Shown here piece by piece: positions 16,882 through 26,065 of a DNA stretch of 64,000 nt. Made by a program: the position numbers and the translations under genes. Origin of the DNA: Gordonia malaquae NBRC 108250 (GTDB taxonomy: Bacteria; Actinomycetota; Actinomycetes; Mycobacteriales; Mycobacteriaceae); assembly GCF_000344135.1 (NCBI RefSeq), contig NZ_BAOP01000029.1, positions 1 through 64,000 on the forward strand, given 5' to 3'. The notes below the pieces were generated by a model, which had not been told where the DNA came from, did not search any database, and saw only the letters and a list, made by a program, of their open reading frames with translations. Each line of letters starts with the position of its first letter. Positions within the stretch are counted from its first letter, which is position 1.

Positions 16882-18437
16882 GCCTCGTGGCGGGGGAACA
16901 CCGGCTTGGGAGTCGGGAGCACGGTGCCGGGGACGATCCTGGATGTCACGTCCGCGAACGTCCGGGCGTCAGGGGCCACGGACAGCAGGTCGAGCAGCGT
17001 CGAGGTCGACGACGGCATCACCGGCTGAGCCAGCAGCGTGACGATGCGGACCACTTCGGCACACACGAACAGAACGGTGCCTGTTCGTTCCAGGTCGGTC
17101 TTGGCGAGCTTCCACGGTTCTTGCGCCGAGATGTATCGGTTGGCGTCGGCCAGCACAGTCCACAGCGCTTCCAGGCCGAGGTGGATGGCTTGGACGTCGA
17201 AGTGTCCGCGGACCCGTTCGAGCAGGGCGTCGGCCGAGTCGAGGAGCGCGCGGTCGTCGTCGGTGAGGTCGCCGGGTGTGGGGACGACGGAGTCGAAGTA
17301 CTTCCCGATCATCGACAGGCTGCGCTGCGCGAGGTTGCCGTATTCGTTGGCGAGGTCGGAGTTCTTGCGGGAGACGATCGCCTCGGCCGAGTACGACCCG
17401 TCCTGCCCGTACGACACCTCGCGGAGGAAGAAGTAGCGGACCGGGTCGAGGCCGAACTCGGAGATGAGGTCGTCCGGGTCGACGACGTTGCCGACCGACT
17501 TGCTCATCTTCTCGCCCTTGTTGAACAGGAACCCGTGTGCGAACACGCGCTTGGGCGTCGGGATCCCGGCGGACATGAGGAACGCGGGCCAGTACACGCA
17601 GTGGAAGCGGATGATGTCCTTGCCGATGACGTGCAAGTCGGCAGGCCAGTACCGTTCGAGCGTTGCGGAGTCGTCGGGAAATCCGACGCCGGTCAGGTAG
17701 TTGGTGAGGGCGTCGACCCACACGTACATGACGTGACCGTCGGCGCCGGGGACCTTGACGCCCCAGTCGAACGTGGTGCGCGAGATCGACAGGTCCTTCA
17801 GACCGCCCTCGACGAACTTGGTGACCTCGTTGCGTCGAGAATCCGGGCCCATGAAGGTGGGGTTGTCGCGGTAGAACTCGAGCAGCGGCTCGGTGTACTT
17901 GGACAGGCGGAAGAAGTACGTCTGCTCCTCGGTCCACGTCAGGACGTGACCGTTCTCGGTCGCGACGCGCTCCCCGGCATCGTTCACGCTGGTCTCGTCC
18001 TCGGTGAAGAACGCCTCGTCGCGGACGTCGTACCAGCCGGCGTAAGAGTCGAGGTAGATGTCGCCGGCCGCTTCCATCCGCTTCCAGATCTCCTCCGACG
18101 CACGATGGTGATCGGCGTCGGTGGTCCGGATGAAGCGGCTCAGATCGGTGCCGAGCGCGGTGTGCAGCGACTCGAATCGGTCGGAGTTGGTCTTGGCCAA
18201 CTCCGCCGTCGAGATGCCTTCCTTCTCGGCTGTCTGCTGCATCTTCTGGCCGTGCTCGTCCGTGCCCGACTGGAAGCGCACGTCGAAACCGTCGAGCGCC
18301 TTGAAGCGAGCGAGGGTGTCCGCGGAGATGAACTCGTAGGCGTGCCCGATGTGCGGTGCGCCGTTCGGGTACGCGATGGCGGTGGTGATGTAGTACGGCG
18401 TCGACGCGCCAAAGGACTCGCTCGGCATAATGTTCAC
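16878..18437 (-). CDS. metG: Methionyl-tRNA synthetase
   Basis: A class I synthetase with the HIGH motif ([11 protein letters not shown]) near residue 30 and KMSKS ([14 protein letters not shown]) near residue 300. The catalytic domain is the form without a four-Cys zinc knuckle, and a C-terminal anticodon domain follows. The protein lacks the C-terminal tRNA-binding extension, as in M. tuberculosis (519 aa). The start could be ATG 18437 or the third codon later (MPSESFGAS). It is the first gene of a metG-pabB pair. Confidence 0.93.
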   Translation of the reverse strand: MNIMPSESFGASTPYYITTAIAYPNGAPHIGHAYEFISADTLARFKALDGFDVRFQSGTDEHGQKMQQTAEKEGISTAELAKTNSDRFESLHTALGTDLSRFIRTTDADHHRASEEIWKRMEAAGDIYLDSYAGWYDVRDEAFFTEDETSVNDAGERVATENGHVLTWTEEQTYFFRLSKYTEPLLEFYRDNPTFMGPDSRRNEVTKFVEGGLKDLSISRTTFDWGVKVPGADGHVMYVWVDALTNYLTGVGFPDDSATLERYWPADLHVIGKDIIRFHCVYWPAFLMSAGIPTPKRVFAHGFLFNKGEKMSKSVGNVVDPDDLISEFGLDPVRYFFLREVSYGQDGSYSAEAIVSRKNSDLANEYGNLAQRSLSMIGKYFDSVVPTPGDLTDDDRALLDSADALLERVRGHFDVQAIHLGLEALWTVLADANRYISAQEPWKLAKTDLERTGTVLFVCAEVVRIVTLLAQPVMPSSTSTLLDLLSVAPDARTFADVTSRIVPGTVLPTPKPVFPRHEA

Positions 18438-18454
18438 GATTGTACTGGTCAGCT

Positions 18455-18528
18455 ATGGCGCGGAATTCGCGCCATGGCCGGAAAGTCACGCGGCGGTGCG
18501 GTACGTACCCGACCCCGGCGTGACTTTC
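18455..18528 (-). terminator. Tandem hairpins after the GH65 gene
   Basis: Hairpin one, 18455-18475: ATGGCGCG/CGCGCCAT with loop GAATT. Hairpin two, 18481-18528: GAAAGTCACGC/GCGTGACTTTC with a 26-nt structured loop. The second lies 13 bp beyond the GH65 stop and should end that operon; the first sits just upstream of metG. Confidence 0.65.
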
Positions 18529-18541
18529 ACGGCACAAGGGG

Positions 18542-20989
18542 TCAGAGGGAGCGGCGGTAGGGCTCGCAACCGGGCGGGGCGGACGGCGCTTGCTGGGGTG
18601 TCGGAGCCGGGATGCTCCGTCGGACGGGGACGTCGCCGAGGACGAACGTCTCGCCGTGATGCGCGAGTTCGATCGTCGGCCCCGACAGCAGCCGGTACGT
18701 CGCCGACTCGGCGTCGATGGCGACGACGATTCGCGACTCCCGGACCACCATGCGGAAGCTCATGTAGGTGAGCTGCCGGGGTAGTTGCGGGGCGAAGGTG
18801 ATCGAGCCGCCGAAGTCGCGCATGCCGCCGAAGCCTGCGACGCAGTCGGTCCACGCTCCTGCGAGGGCGGCGATGTGCAGACCCGACGACACATTGCTGT
18901 GCAGGTCGTGCAGGTCGGTGAACACCGACTCGCTCATCAGGTCGTACGCGAGGTCGAGGTAGCCGACCTCGGCTGCGGTCACGGCCTCGCAGCACGCGGA
19001 CAGCGACGAGTCGCGCACGGTGATCGGGTAGTAGTAGTCGAAGTTCTTGAGCTTCTGCTCGGGCGTGAACCGGTCGCCGAACAGGTACATCGCGAACACG
19101 AGGTCGGCCTGCTTCACGACCTGCTTGCGATAGAGGTCGTAGTACGGGTAGTTCAGCAGCAGCGGGTATCGGCCGCGGGACCGTTCGAAGTCCCACGGCG
19201 CCAGCAGCGTGAAGGCCTCCGACTGCTGGTGGACGCCCAGGGCGTCGTCGTACGGCATGGTCATGTCGTCGGCGCAGGATGTCCACAGGGCAGTCTCGGC
19301 AGCAGTGACTCCGAGGTCGCGGGCGACTGCGGGCTGGCGTCCGACGGATGTCACCGCGTCGCGCAGCGCCTGCTGGGCGGCGAGGTTGGTGAACATGTTG
19401 TTGTTCACGATCGCCGTGTACTCGTCGGGGCCGGTGATGCCGTCGATGCGGAACTGCCCGTTGGCGTCGTGATGTCCGAGGCCTGCGAAGAATCGGGCGA
19501 TCTCAACGAGGAGTTCCACGCCGCACTCGACTTCGAACGCCTCGTCGCCGGTGGCGCGGATGTACTTGGCGGTGGCGTTCGCGATGTCGGCCGAGACGTG
19601 GACGCCCGCCGTTCCCGCAGGCCAGTAGCCGGAGCATTCGTCACCGTTGATCGATCGCCACGGGAACATCGCGCCCGACTCGCCTAGCTCAGTGGCACGG
19701 GCCTTCGCCTTGTCCATCGTGCCGTGTCGCCAGCGGAGTTCCTCGCCGGCGGCCGCGGGCACGGTGTAGGTGAGCATCGGCATGATGAACGTCTCGGTGT
19801 CCCAGAAGGTGTGGCCGTCGTACCCGGGGCCGGTGAGCCCCTTTGCGGGGATCGCGCGCGACTGCCCGCGAGCGCCGGCCTGCAGCACATGGAACAGGGA
19901 GAACCGAACGGCTTGCTGCATCTCGGCGTCGCCGTCGAGTTCGATGTCGGCGTCGCGCCAGAAGTCGGCGAGGTACGCGGCCTGCTCTTCCTTCAAAGCG
20001 TCCCATCCGGTCTCGCGGGCCATGGCGATCGCGGCGTCCACCTGGGCGCGGAGGGCGGGGACGCTGCGTCGGGCCGACCATCCGTATCCGAGGAACTTCG
20101 TCAGCACGATCTTGGTGCCCTGCGGAACAGTGGCGGCGACGGTGAGGCGGGCGAGGTCGCCGTCGGCGCGGATCGACGTGTCACCGCTTCCGGGGAGCTC
20201 GAGCTCGTGGTCCATCGCCGCGGCGACGGTCAACCCCGACTGGCGGGTGTGGTGGACGAGGACCGCGGAGTAGTCCTCGCTGTCGGCCAGGTCGGCGACG
20301 AGCGGGGCGTCCAGGGCCGCGGCCAGCCGCGGGTCGTCCGCTGCCGATTTGCCGCCGGCACCCGCCAGCGGTTCGTTGGCGAGGAGGTCGGACTGCAGCA
20401 CCAGCTTCATGTCTTCGCCGATCGGCTCCACCTCGTAGCGGATGGCGGCGACGGTCCGCTTCGTGAACGAGACGAGGCGCTCGGACGTGATCCGGACGGT
20501 GCGGCCGGTGGGCGAGGTCCACATCGTCTCGCGACGCAGGGTGCCGGTCCGGAAGTCGAGGACCCGTTCGTGTTCGACGGTGCTGCCGTACCGGAGGTCC
20601 ATCGGCTCGTCCTCGACGAGGAGGCGGATGATCTTGCCGTCGGTCACGTTGACGACGGTCTGGCCCGACTCGGGGTAGCCGTAGCCGCTCTCGGCGTACG
20701 GCAGGTCCCGCAACTCGTAGAAGCCGTTGAGGTAGGTGCCCGGAACGTCGACCGGCTCGCCCTCCTCGAACGTGCCGCGCAGGCCGATGTGCCCGTTCGA
20801 CAAGGCGAACAGGGCCTCGGTCCGGCCGATGGTGTCGATGTCGAATCCACGCCACCGCAGTTCCCACGGGTGGACGTCGAACCCATGGTCCGGACGGGTG
20901 CCGTGGGTGGGGATGTGCAGCGTGTCGGGATGACTGGAGGTGTCGCCGTGGGTGGTGTGCACGAGCCCGGCTGTGTTCGATTCGATCAC
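18542..20989 (-). CDS. Glycoside hydrolase family 65 protein (trehalose/maltose phosphorylase type)
   Basis: The 815-residue protein has the GH65 architecture: N-terminal beta-sandwich (GHIGLRGTFEEGEP near residue 70), (alpha/alpha)6 barrel with FWDTETFIMPML and the catalytic Glu in GITGPDEYTAIVNNN, then a C-terminal beta domain. GH65 enzymes phosphorolyse or hydrolyse alpha-linked disaccharides such as trehalose, maltose or kojibiose. The gene follows a beta-phosphoglucomutase-like HAD gene by 10 bp. That pairing favours a phosphorylase releasing beta-glucose 1-phosphate, although the mycobacterial homologue (Rv3401) is not fully defined. The exact disaccharide cannot be told from sequence. 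Confidence 0.88.
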   Translation of the reverse strand: MIESNTAGLVHTTHGDTSSHPDTLHIPTHGTRPDHGFDVHPWELRWRGFDIDTIGRTEALFALSNGHIGLRGTFEEGEPVDVPGTYLNGFYELRDLPYAESGYGYPESGQTVVNVTDGKIIRLLVEDEPMDLRYGSTVEHERVLDFRTGTLRRETMWTSPTGRTVRITSERLVSFTKRTVAAIRYEVEPIGEDMKLVLQSDLLANEPLAGAGGKSAADDPRLAAALDAPLVADLADSEDYSAVLVHHTRQSGLTVAAAMDHELELPGSGDTSIRADGDLARLTVAATVPQGTKIVLTKFLGYGWSARRSVPALRAQVDAAIAMARETGWDALKEEQAAYLADFWRDADIELDGDAEMQQAVRFSLFHVLQAGARGQSRAIPAKGLTGPGYDGHTFWDTETFIMPMLTYTVPAAAGEELRWRHGTMDKAKARATELGESGAMFPWRSINGDECSGYWPAGTAGVHVSADIANATAKYIRATGDEAFEVECGVELLVEIARFFAGLGHHDANGQFRIDGITGPDEYTAIVNNNMFTNLAAQQALRDAVTSVGRQPAVARDLGVTAAETALWTSCADDMTMPYDDALGVHQQSEAFTLLAPWDFERSRGRYPLLLNYPYYDLYRKQVVKQADLVFAMYLFGDRFTPEQKLKNFDYYYPITVRDSSLSACCEAVTAAEVGYLDLAYDLMSESVFTDLHDLHSNVSSGLHIAALAGAWTDCVAGFGGMRDFGGSITFAPQLPRQLTYMSFRMVVRESRIVVAIDAESATYRLLSGPTIELAHHGETFVLGDVPVRRSIPAPTPQQAPSAPPGCEPYRRSL

Positions 20990-20999
20990 GGGAGTCCCT

Positions 21000-21719
21000 T
21001 CAGTTCGTGAGGAGATCGTCGAGGTCGGCGACGACGACGGAGGCGCCCGCGGCGCGCATGGATTCGGCCTGGGGCGACGACGCCGACGCGTCGCCGACCC
21101 TGTCGATGCCTACGACGTATCCGAACGATCCGGCGTGACCTGCGGCGACGCCGGAAATGGCGTCCTCGAAGACGGCCGCCTGCGAAGGTGCGACACCCAT
21201 CAACTCTGCGCCCCGCAGGTACGAGTCGGGTGCGGGTTTGCCGTTCAGACCCTCGTCGACGATCGTGTTGCCGTCCACGCGGTGCTCGACGTAGTCGGAC
21301 AGGCCCGCGGCGTCGAGGACCTTCGCGCCGTTTTTCGACGACGTGACGACGGCGATCCGAAGGCCGGCGGCGCGTGCCGCGTCGAGGTACCGGACCGATC
21401 CCGGGTACGGGGTGACGCCGTCGGCGTCGATCGCGGCGAGGAACTCGGTGTTCTTCGCGTCGGCGATCGCGGTGACCGTCGACTCGTCGGCGGTGATGGA
21501 CCGCGAGGCGAGGAACGCGCGCACACCGTCGAGCCGCGGTCGGCCGTCCACGTACTTCAGATAGTCGTCGGCGGTGAACGGGCCGGACGGGTCGCCCTGC
21601 GAGAGCAGGAACTCGTCGAAGGCGTTCTTCCACGCCGACTCGTGCAAGGCGGCGGTGGTGGTCAGCACGCCGTCGAGATCGAAGAGTGCAACGGTCACGT
21701 CATCGGGGAGGCCCAACAT
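21000..21719 (-). CDS. HAD hydrolase, beta-phosphoglucomutase-like
   Basis: The 239-residue HAD protein has motif I LFDLDGVLT with both catalytic Asp (near residues 14 and 16), motif II VTSSKNG and motif IV FEDAISGVAAG. The helical cap after motif I fits beta-phosphoglucomutase, which converts beta-glucose 1-phosphate to glucose 6-phosphate. It lies directly upstream of the GH65 gene in one operon, giving a logical two-step path from disaccharide to glycolysis. M. tuberculosis has the same pair (Rv3400/Rv3401). Confidence 0.85.
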   Translation of the reverse strand: MLGLPDDVTVALFDLDGVLTTTAALHESAWKNAFDEFLLSQGDPSGPFTADDYLKYVDGRPRLDGVRAFLASRSITADESTVTAIADAKNTEFLAAIDADGVTPYPGSVRYLDAARAAGLRIAVVTSSKNGAKVLDAAGLSDYVEHRVDGNTIVDEGLNGKPAPDSYLRGAELMGVAPSQAAVFEDAISGVAAGHAGSFGYVVGIDRVGDASASSPQAESMRAAGASVVVADLDDLLTN

Positions 21720-21731
21720 TGCCGCAACGCT

Positions 21732-21758
21732 ACCCGGCAGAGCACTACGCTGCCGGGT
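21732..21758 (-). terminator. Hairpin overlapping the TetR stop
   Basis: ACCCGGCAG/CTGCCGGGT with a 9-nt loop spans the 3' end of the minus-strand TetR gene and lies just upstream of the HAD gene. It may separate the two transcription units. Confidence 0.55.
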
Positions 21759-22377
21759 GACTCGTGGGGTCTGGAGCCGACAGTGCGGTGTGCCACACGT
21801 CGGTGAGCACCTCGACAGCGAGTTCTCGTGACCCGTCGATGGTTCCGAGGGTGTCCCAGCGTTGGAAGAACCGCTCGAGCTGGGTGACGAGCAACTCGAT
21901 GCGCAGCCGCGCCTCGTCGCGTCTGTCGTCCGGCCATCGTGCGAGGTATCGGGTCATCGAGTCGGGGAGTGCGGCGATGCCCGCGCGGGCGATCTCGCGG
22001 AACTCCGGTTCCAGCGCCGTTGCTTCGTCCCATGCCCGGAACAGTTCGTTGTTCGTGGCGAACCAGTCGAGCGCCCGGCTGACCCATCCGGCGAAATCGT
22101 CGCGGGAGCCGCCGTCGAGCACGTGATCGAGGTCTTCGTAGAACGACAACCACGACGGTGTGTCTCCTGATTGCGCAAGGGCGAGGAGGATGTCCAGCTT
22201 TCCGGGAAAGTGCAGGTAGAACGTCGCACGGCTGCAGCCGACGTCGGCGGCCACATCGTCGATGGTGACGGCGGCGTACCCGCGTTCGGCGAACAGGGCG
22301 CGCGCCGAGGACATCAGCTTGGCGCGGGTCTGCCGCTTCTGCTCTTCGCGGAGGTTTCCGCGGCCGGCTCTGGTCAC
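21745..22377 (-). CDS. TetR-family regulator of the monooxygenase operon
   Basis: The 210-residue protein has an N-terminal HTH (VTIDDVAADVGCSRATFYLH) and a C-terminal helical sensor domain. It is divergent from the flavin monooxygenase operon with about 104 bp between starts, and that gap holds a TGACA-GTG-TGTCA palindrome. It is therefore the likely local repressor, inactivated by a substrate or product of the pathway. This is inferred from position. Confidence 0.85.
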   Translation of the reverse strand: MTRAGRGNLREEQKRQTRAKLMSSARALFAERGYAAVTIDDVAADVGCSRATFYLHFPGKLDILLALAQSGDTPSWLSFYEDLDHVLDGGSRDDFAGWVSRALDWFATNNELFRAWDEATALEPEFREIARAGIAALPDSMTRYLARWPDDRRDEARLRIELLVTQLERFFQRWDTLGTIDGSRELAVEVLTDVWHTALSAPDPTSHPAA

Positions 22378-22410
22378 GATGTGAAGTGTAGCTGAGTAGA
22401 TGCTCCGACA

Positions 22411-22438
22411 TTCACTTGACAGTGTGTCAGCGAATGGG
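22411..22438. promoter_or_regulatory. TetR operator for the monooxygenase operon
   Basis: Inner arms TGACA/TGTCA flank GTG at 22417-22429. They are extended outward by CATTC (from 22410) and GAATG, with one unpaired base in the left arm. The site sits between the divergent TetR and monooxygenase genes, about 45 bp before the latter. Confidence 0.6.
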
Positions 22439-22481
22439 CAGTATGGCCTGCATCACGTTTCCTCCCTCCCAAGGAGCCCCG

Positions 22482-23819
22482 TTGAAGTCATCCACCCTTC
22501 CGACGGTCTGCGTCATCGGCGCAGGCCCGTCGGGTATCACCACGGCCAAACGACTGAAGGACCACGGCATACCGTTCGACTGCTTCGAGGCGTCCGACGA
22601 AGTGGGTGGCAACTGGTACTTCAAGAACCCGAACGGGATGTCGGCCTGCTACCAGAGCCTGCACATCGACACGTCCAAGTGGCGGCTCGCGTTCGAGGAC
22701 TTCCCGGTGCCCGCGGACTGGCCCGACTTTCCGCACCACTCGCAGCTCTTCGGCTACTTCAAGGAGTACGTCGATCACTTCGGGCTTCGCGAGTCGATCA
22801 CGTTCAACACGTCGGTCGTCCACGCTGCGCGGGGATCCGACGGTCAGTGGACGGTCGAGTTGTCGGACGGTCGGGTGCGGACGTACGACGCGCTGATCGT
22901 CTGCAACGGTCACCACTGGGATCCGAACCTTCCGGACTACCCCGGCGAGTTCGACGGCGTGCTCATGCACTCGCATTCCTACAACGATCCGTTCGACCCG
23001 ATCGACATGCGCGGCAAGAAGGTCGTTGTCGTGGGAATGGGGAATTCCGGCCTGGACATCGCATCCGAGCTCGCACAGCGGTACCTCGCCGAGAAGCTCA
23101 CAGTGTCTGCACGACGAGGCGTGTGGGTGCTGCCGAAGTATCTCGGCGGGAAGGCGGGCGACAAGATGTCGGCGCCCGCGTGGATGCCGCGCTGGATGTC
23201 CCTCGGTCTGAGCCGACGGTTCCTCCGCAAGAACCTCGGGACCATGGAGGGCTACGGCCTGCCTGCGCCGGACCATCAGCCGTTCGAAGCGCATCCGTCC
23301 GCCAGCGGCGAGTTCCTGGGCCGCGCGGGCTCGGGCGACATCGCATTCAAGCCCGCGATCACCGCGCTCGACGGCCGCAACGTCCACTTCGCCGACGGCA
23401 CCGTCGAAGAGGTCGACGTGATCATCTGCGCCACCGGATACAAGATCAGCTTTCCGTTCTTCGACGATCCCGACCTGCTGCCCGATGCGGGCAACCGTTT
23501 CCCGCTGTTCAAACGCATGATCAAGCCGGGCATCGACAATCTCTTCTTCATGGGCCTCGCGCAGCCGATGCCCACCCTGGTCAACTTCGCCGAACAGCAG
23601 AGCAAGCTCGTCGCCGCATACCTCGACGGGTCGTATGCGCCGCCGTCGGAATCGGAGATGCACGCCGTGCTCGCCGCCGACGAGAAGTACTACCTCGGCC
23701 CGTACTACGAGTCGCCACGCCACACGATTCAGTGCGAATTCGACCCGTACGTGCGCAATCTCGTCAAGGAGATCGCTGCGGGTCGCAAGCGTGCACGTTC
23801 GTTGCAGGCCGCTCGATGA
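22482..23819 (+). CDS. Flavin-containing / Baeyer-Villiger type monooxygenase
   Basis: A class B flavoprotein (445 aa). The FAD Rossmann motif TVCVIGAGPSGITTAKRL is at the N-terminus and the NADPH motif VVVVGMGNSGLDIASEL near residue 180. A trailing ATGYKI motif near residue 320 is typical of this superfamily. TTG 22482 was chosen because AAGGAG lies 5 nt upstream; the frame is open earlier but without a ribosome site. The enzyme inserts oxygen into ketones or oxidises N/S atoms. It is first in an operon with esterase, alcohol dehydrogenase and acyl-CoA synthetase genes, which favours the ketone-to-ester reaction. Confidence 0.85.
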   Translation: MKSSTLPTVCVIGAGPSGITTAKRLKDHGIPFDCFEASDEVGGNWYFKNPNGMSACYQSLHIDTSKWRLAFEDFPVPADWPDFPHHSQLFGYFKEYVDHFGLRESITFNTSVVHAARGSDGQWTVELSDGRVRTYDALIVCNGHHWDPNLPDYPGEFDGVLMHSHSYNDPFDPIDMRGKKVVVVGMGNSGLDIASELAQRYLAEKLTVSARRGVWVLPKYLGGKAGDKMSAPAWMPRWMSLGLSRRFLRKNLGTMEGYGLPAPDHQPFEAHPSASGEFLGRAGSGDIAFKPAITALDGRNVHFADGTVEEVDVIICATGYKISFPFFDDPDLLPDAGNRFPLFKRMIKPGIDNLFFMGLAQPMPTLVNFAEQQSKLVAAYLDGSYAPPSESEMHAVLAADEKYYLGPYYESPRHTIQCEFDPYVRNLVKEIAAGRKRARSLQAAR

Positions 23820-24979
23820 CCACGATGCACGGAATGTGCGACCCGCGGTTCGACGCCCTGCGCGACGAGTTCGCCGCGCGCCTCGACTCCGGCGAGGAAC
23901 TCGGCGCGTCGATCTGCGTGATGCTCGACGGCGAACCCGTCGTCGACCTGTGGGGCGGACACGTCGACCCAGACCGCACCGAACCGTGGCGACGGGACAC
24001 GATCGTCAACGTCTTCTCCATCACCAAGACGATGACCGCCCTCTGTGCGTTGGTCTTGGCCGACCGGAACCTGCTCGACCTCGACCGACCGGTCGCCCAC
24101 TACTGGCCCGAGTTCGCCGCCAACGGCAAGGACGACGTCCTCGTCCGGCATCTCCTGTCGCACACATCGGGCGTCTCCGCGTGGGAGCGGCCCGTCGAAC
24201 TCCAGGACATCTACAACACAGACGAAGCCGCAGCCCGGCTTGCGGGGCAGCCGCCGTGGTGGGAACCCGGCACCGCCTCCGGCTATCACGCCCTCAACTT
24301 CGGTCACCTGATCGGCGAACTGGTCCGCCGGATCGACGGCCGTTCGCTCGGCGACTTCTTCGACGACGAGATCGCCCGGCCGGTCGGTGCCGACTTCCAC
24401 ATCGGGACCGGACCCGAACACCACGGCCGCATCGCGCCGATCGTCCCGCCGCCTCCCCTCGAATTCGACCTCGGCTCACTCGATCAAGACAGCGTGCTGG
24501 TGAAGACTCTCACCTGCCCGCTGCTCGACATGAACGAGGTGAACAGCGCCTCGTGGCGGCAGGCGCAGATCGGCGCGGCCAACGGACACGGGAACGCTCG
24601 CTCGATCGCCCGCATCCAGTCGCTGGTGTCGTGCGGAGGTGAGGTCGACGGCGTTCGTCTCCTGTCGCCGTCGACTGTCGAGAGGATCTTCGACGAACAG
24701 ATCGACGGTGTGGATCTGGGCATCGCGACTCCGCTCCGCTTCGGAATCGGGTACGGTCTGCCGCACCCTGTGACGGTGCCCACAGTCCGCGGCGGGAAGG
24801 TCGCCTGGTGGGCGGGATTCGGCGGATCAATGCTGGTCAACGATGCAGACAATCGGATGACGTTTGCGTACGCGATGAATGCGATGGCCCCCGGGCTCAT
24901 CGGATCTGACCGGAGCGAGGCGTATTTGCGTGCCACGAACGAGGCGCTGGCCGGCACGGACAAGGAGGCGATCGGATGA
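23816..24979 (+). CDS. Serine hydrolase of the class C beta-lactamase / EstB esterase family
   Basis: The 387-residue protein starts at ATG 23816, which overlaps the monooxygenase stop (ATGA). The nucleophile motif S-x-x-K is SITK at residues 68-71 (NVFSITKTM), the Tyr motif is YHALN near residue 160, and a late Gly-rich motif (WWAGFGGS) replaces the KTG box. There is no signal peptide, so a cytoplasmic esterase is more likely than a lactamase. In this operon it would cleave the ester made by the monooxygenase into alcohol and acid. Confidence 0.82.
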   Translation: MTTMHGMCDPRFDALRDEFAARLDSGEELGASICVMLDGEPVVDLWGGHVDPDRTEPWRRDTIVNVFSITKTMTALCALVLADRNLLDLDRPVAHYWPEFAANGKDDVLVRHLLSHTSGVSAWERPVELQDIYNTDEAAARLAGQPPWWEPGTASGYHALNFGHLIGELVRRIDGRSLGDFFDDEIARPVGADFHIGTGPEHHGRIAPIVPPPPLEFDLGSLDQDSVLVKTLTCPLLDMNEVNSASWRQAQIGAANGHGNARSIARIQSLVSCGGEVDGVRLLSPSTVERIFDEQIDGVDLGIATPLRFGIGYGLPHPVTVPTVRGGKVAWWAGFGGSMLVNDADNRMTFAYAMNAMAPGLIGSDRSEAYLRATNEALAGTDKEAIG

Positions 24980-26016
24980 GGGCGCTGCAACTGACCGACC
25001 CCGGCGTGGTCGAGATCAGAGACGTCCCGGTGCCCGATGTCGGCCCGTCCGACCTGTTGATCGAAGTGGGTGCGGCAGGCATCTGTCACTCAGACCTGCA
25101 CCTGCTCGACTTCCCGTTCAAGATGCGCGAGGAACCACTGACCCTCGGACATGAGATCGCGGGCACCGTCGCAGCAGTCGGCGCAGACGTCGACTCGGCG
25201 CGGATCGGGGAGCGGGGAATCGTCTACCTCTGCTGGTCGTGTGGTCACTGCAGTGAGTGTGCGAGCGGCAACGAGAACGTGTGCCTCGCGGCGGGCCGTA
25301 CCGCGATGCCGCCCTGCCCCGGGCTCGGCCCCGACGGCGGCATGGCCGATTACGTCCGTGTCCCGGCGCGCTCGTTCGTCCCGATCGGCGACCTCGACTT
25401 CTGCCAGGCAGCACCGATGGCCGATGCGGCCCTCACGAGCATGCACGCGATCCGCGGCGCCCAGGACCATCTGACCCCGGGGTCCACCGCGGTGGTCATC
25501 GGCGTGGGTGGACTCGGGCACGTCGCCGTTCAGATTCTCCGGGCGGTCAGCGCCACGAGGGTGATCGCCGTCGACGTCGGTGATCGGCAGCTCGAACTCG
25601 CCAAGCGCTGCGGCGCCGACGTGGTCCTCGAATCGGGCTCGGAAACCGCACAGCAGATCCTCGAACTCACCGGCGGTCGCGGAGCGGCCGCGGTCTTCGA
25701 CTTCGTCGGCGTCGACGCCACCGCGCAGACGGCGGTCGAGGCCGTCGCACCCAACGGTGCGTATCGCATGGTCGGACTCGGCGGAGGCGCCCCCGCGATC
25801 ACGGCGGATCCCTCGGGCGGTCCCGGCTGGCCGTGGGGCGCGCCGGTCCGGAAGTCGTACGGAGGCACCCGCCGTGACTTGATCGAGTCGATCGCGCTCG
25901 CACAGGCAGGACGTCTCACTGTCGAGTTCGATCGATTCACCCTCGACGACGCGCACGACGCCTTCGCCAAGCTGCGTGCAGGTGACGTCAACGGCCGAGC
26001 GGTCCTCGTCCCGTGA
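24976..26016 (+). CDS. Zinc-dependent alcohol dehydrogenase (AdhD-like)
   Basis: A medium-chain dehydrogenase (346 aa). Catalytic-zinc residues are in [10 protein letters not shown] and TLGHEIAG. The structural zinc lobe is [18 protein letters not shown]. The NAD(P) fold is [16 protein letters not shown], with Asp at the end of strand beta-2 (VIAVDVGD) favouring NAD. It overlaps the esterase gene by 4 bp. Its predicted role is oxidising the alcohol freed by the esterase. The set resembles the mymA-lipR-adhD-fadD13 operon of M. tuberculosis in function, though not in regulator type. Confidence 0.87.
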   Translation: MRALQLTDPGVVEIRDVPVPDVGPSDLLIEVGAAGICHSDLHLLDFPFKMREEPLTLGHEIAGTVAAVGADVDSARIGERGIVYLCWSCGHCSECASGNENVCLAAGRTAMPPCPGLGPDGGMADYVRVPARSFVPIGDLDFCQAAPMADAALTSMHAIRGAQDHLTPGSTAVVIGVGGLGHVAVQILRAVSATRVIAVDVGDRQLELAKRCGADVVLESGSETAQQILELTGGRGAAAVFDFVGVDATAQTAVEAVAPNGAYRMVGLGGGAPAITADPSGGPGWPWGAPVRKSYGGTRRDLIESIALAQAGRLTVEFDRFTLDDAHDAFAKLRAGDVNGRAVLVP

Positions 26017-26065
26017 CCACTGTTGCCGCACCCCGATTGAAGAACCACCACCGAAGGAACTCACG

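Noticed and set aside
22400-24979. 859-codon open frame spanning monooxygenase and esterase
   Set aside because: Only the part after ATG 23816 is a real protein (the esterase). The first 472 codons are an out-of-frame reading of the monooxygenase gene.
23816-24979. Beta-lactamase resistance gene
   Set aside because: No signal peptide, no KTG box and location inside a catabolic operon; an esterase is more likely.
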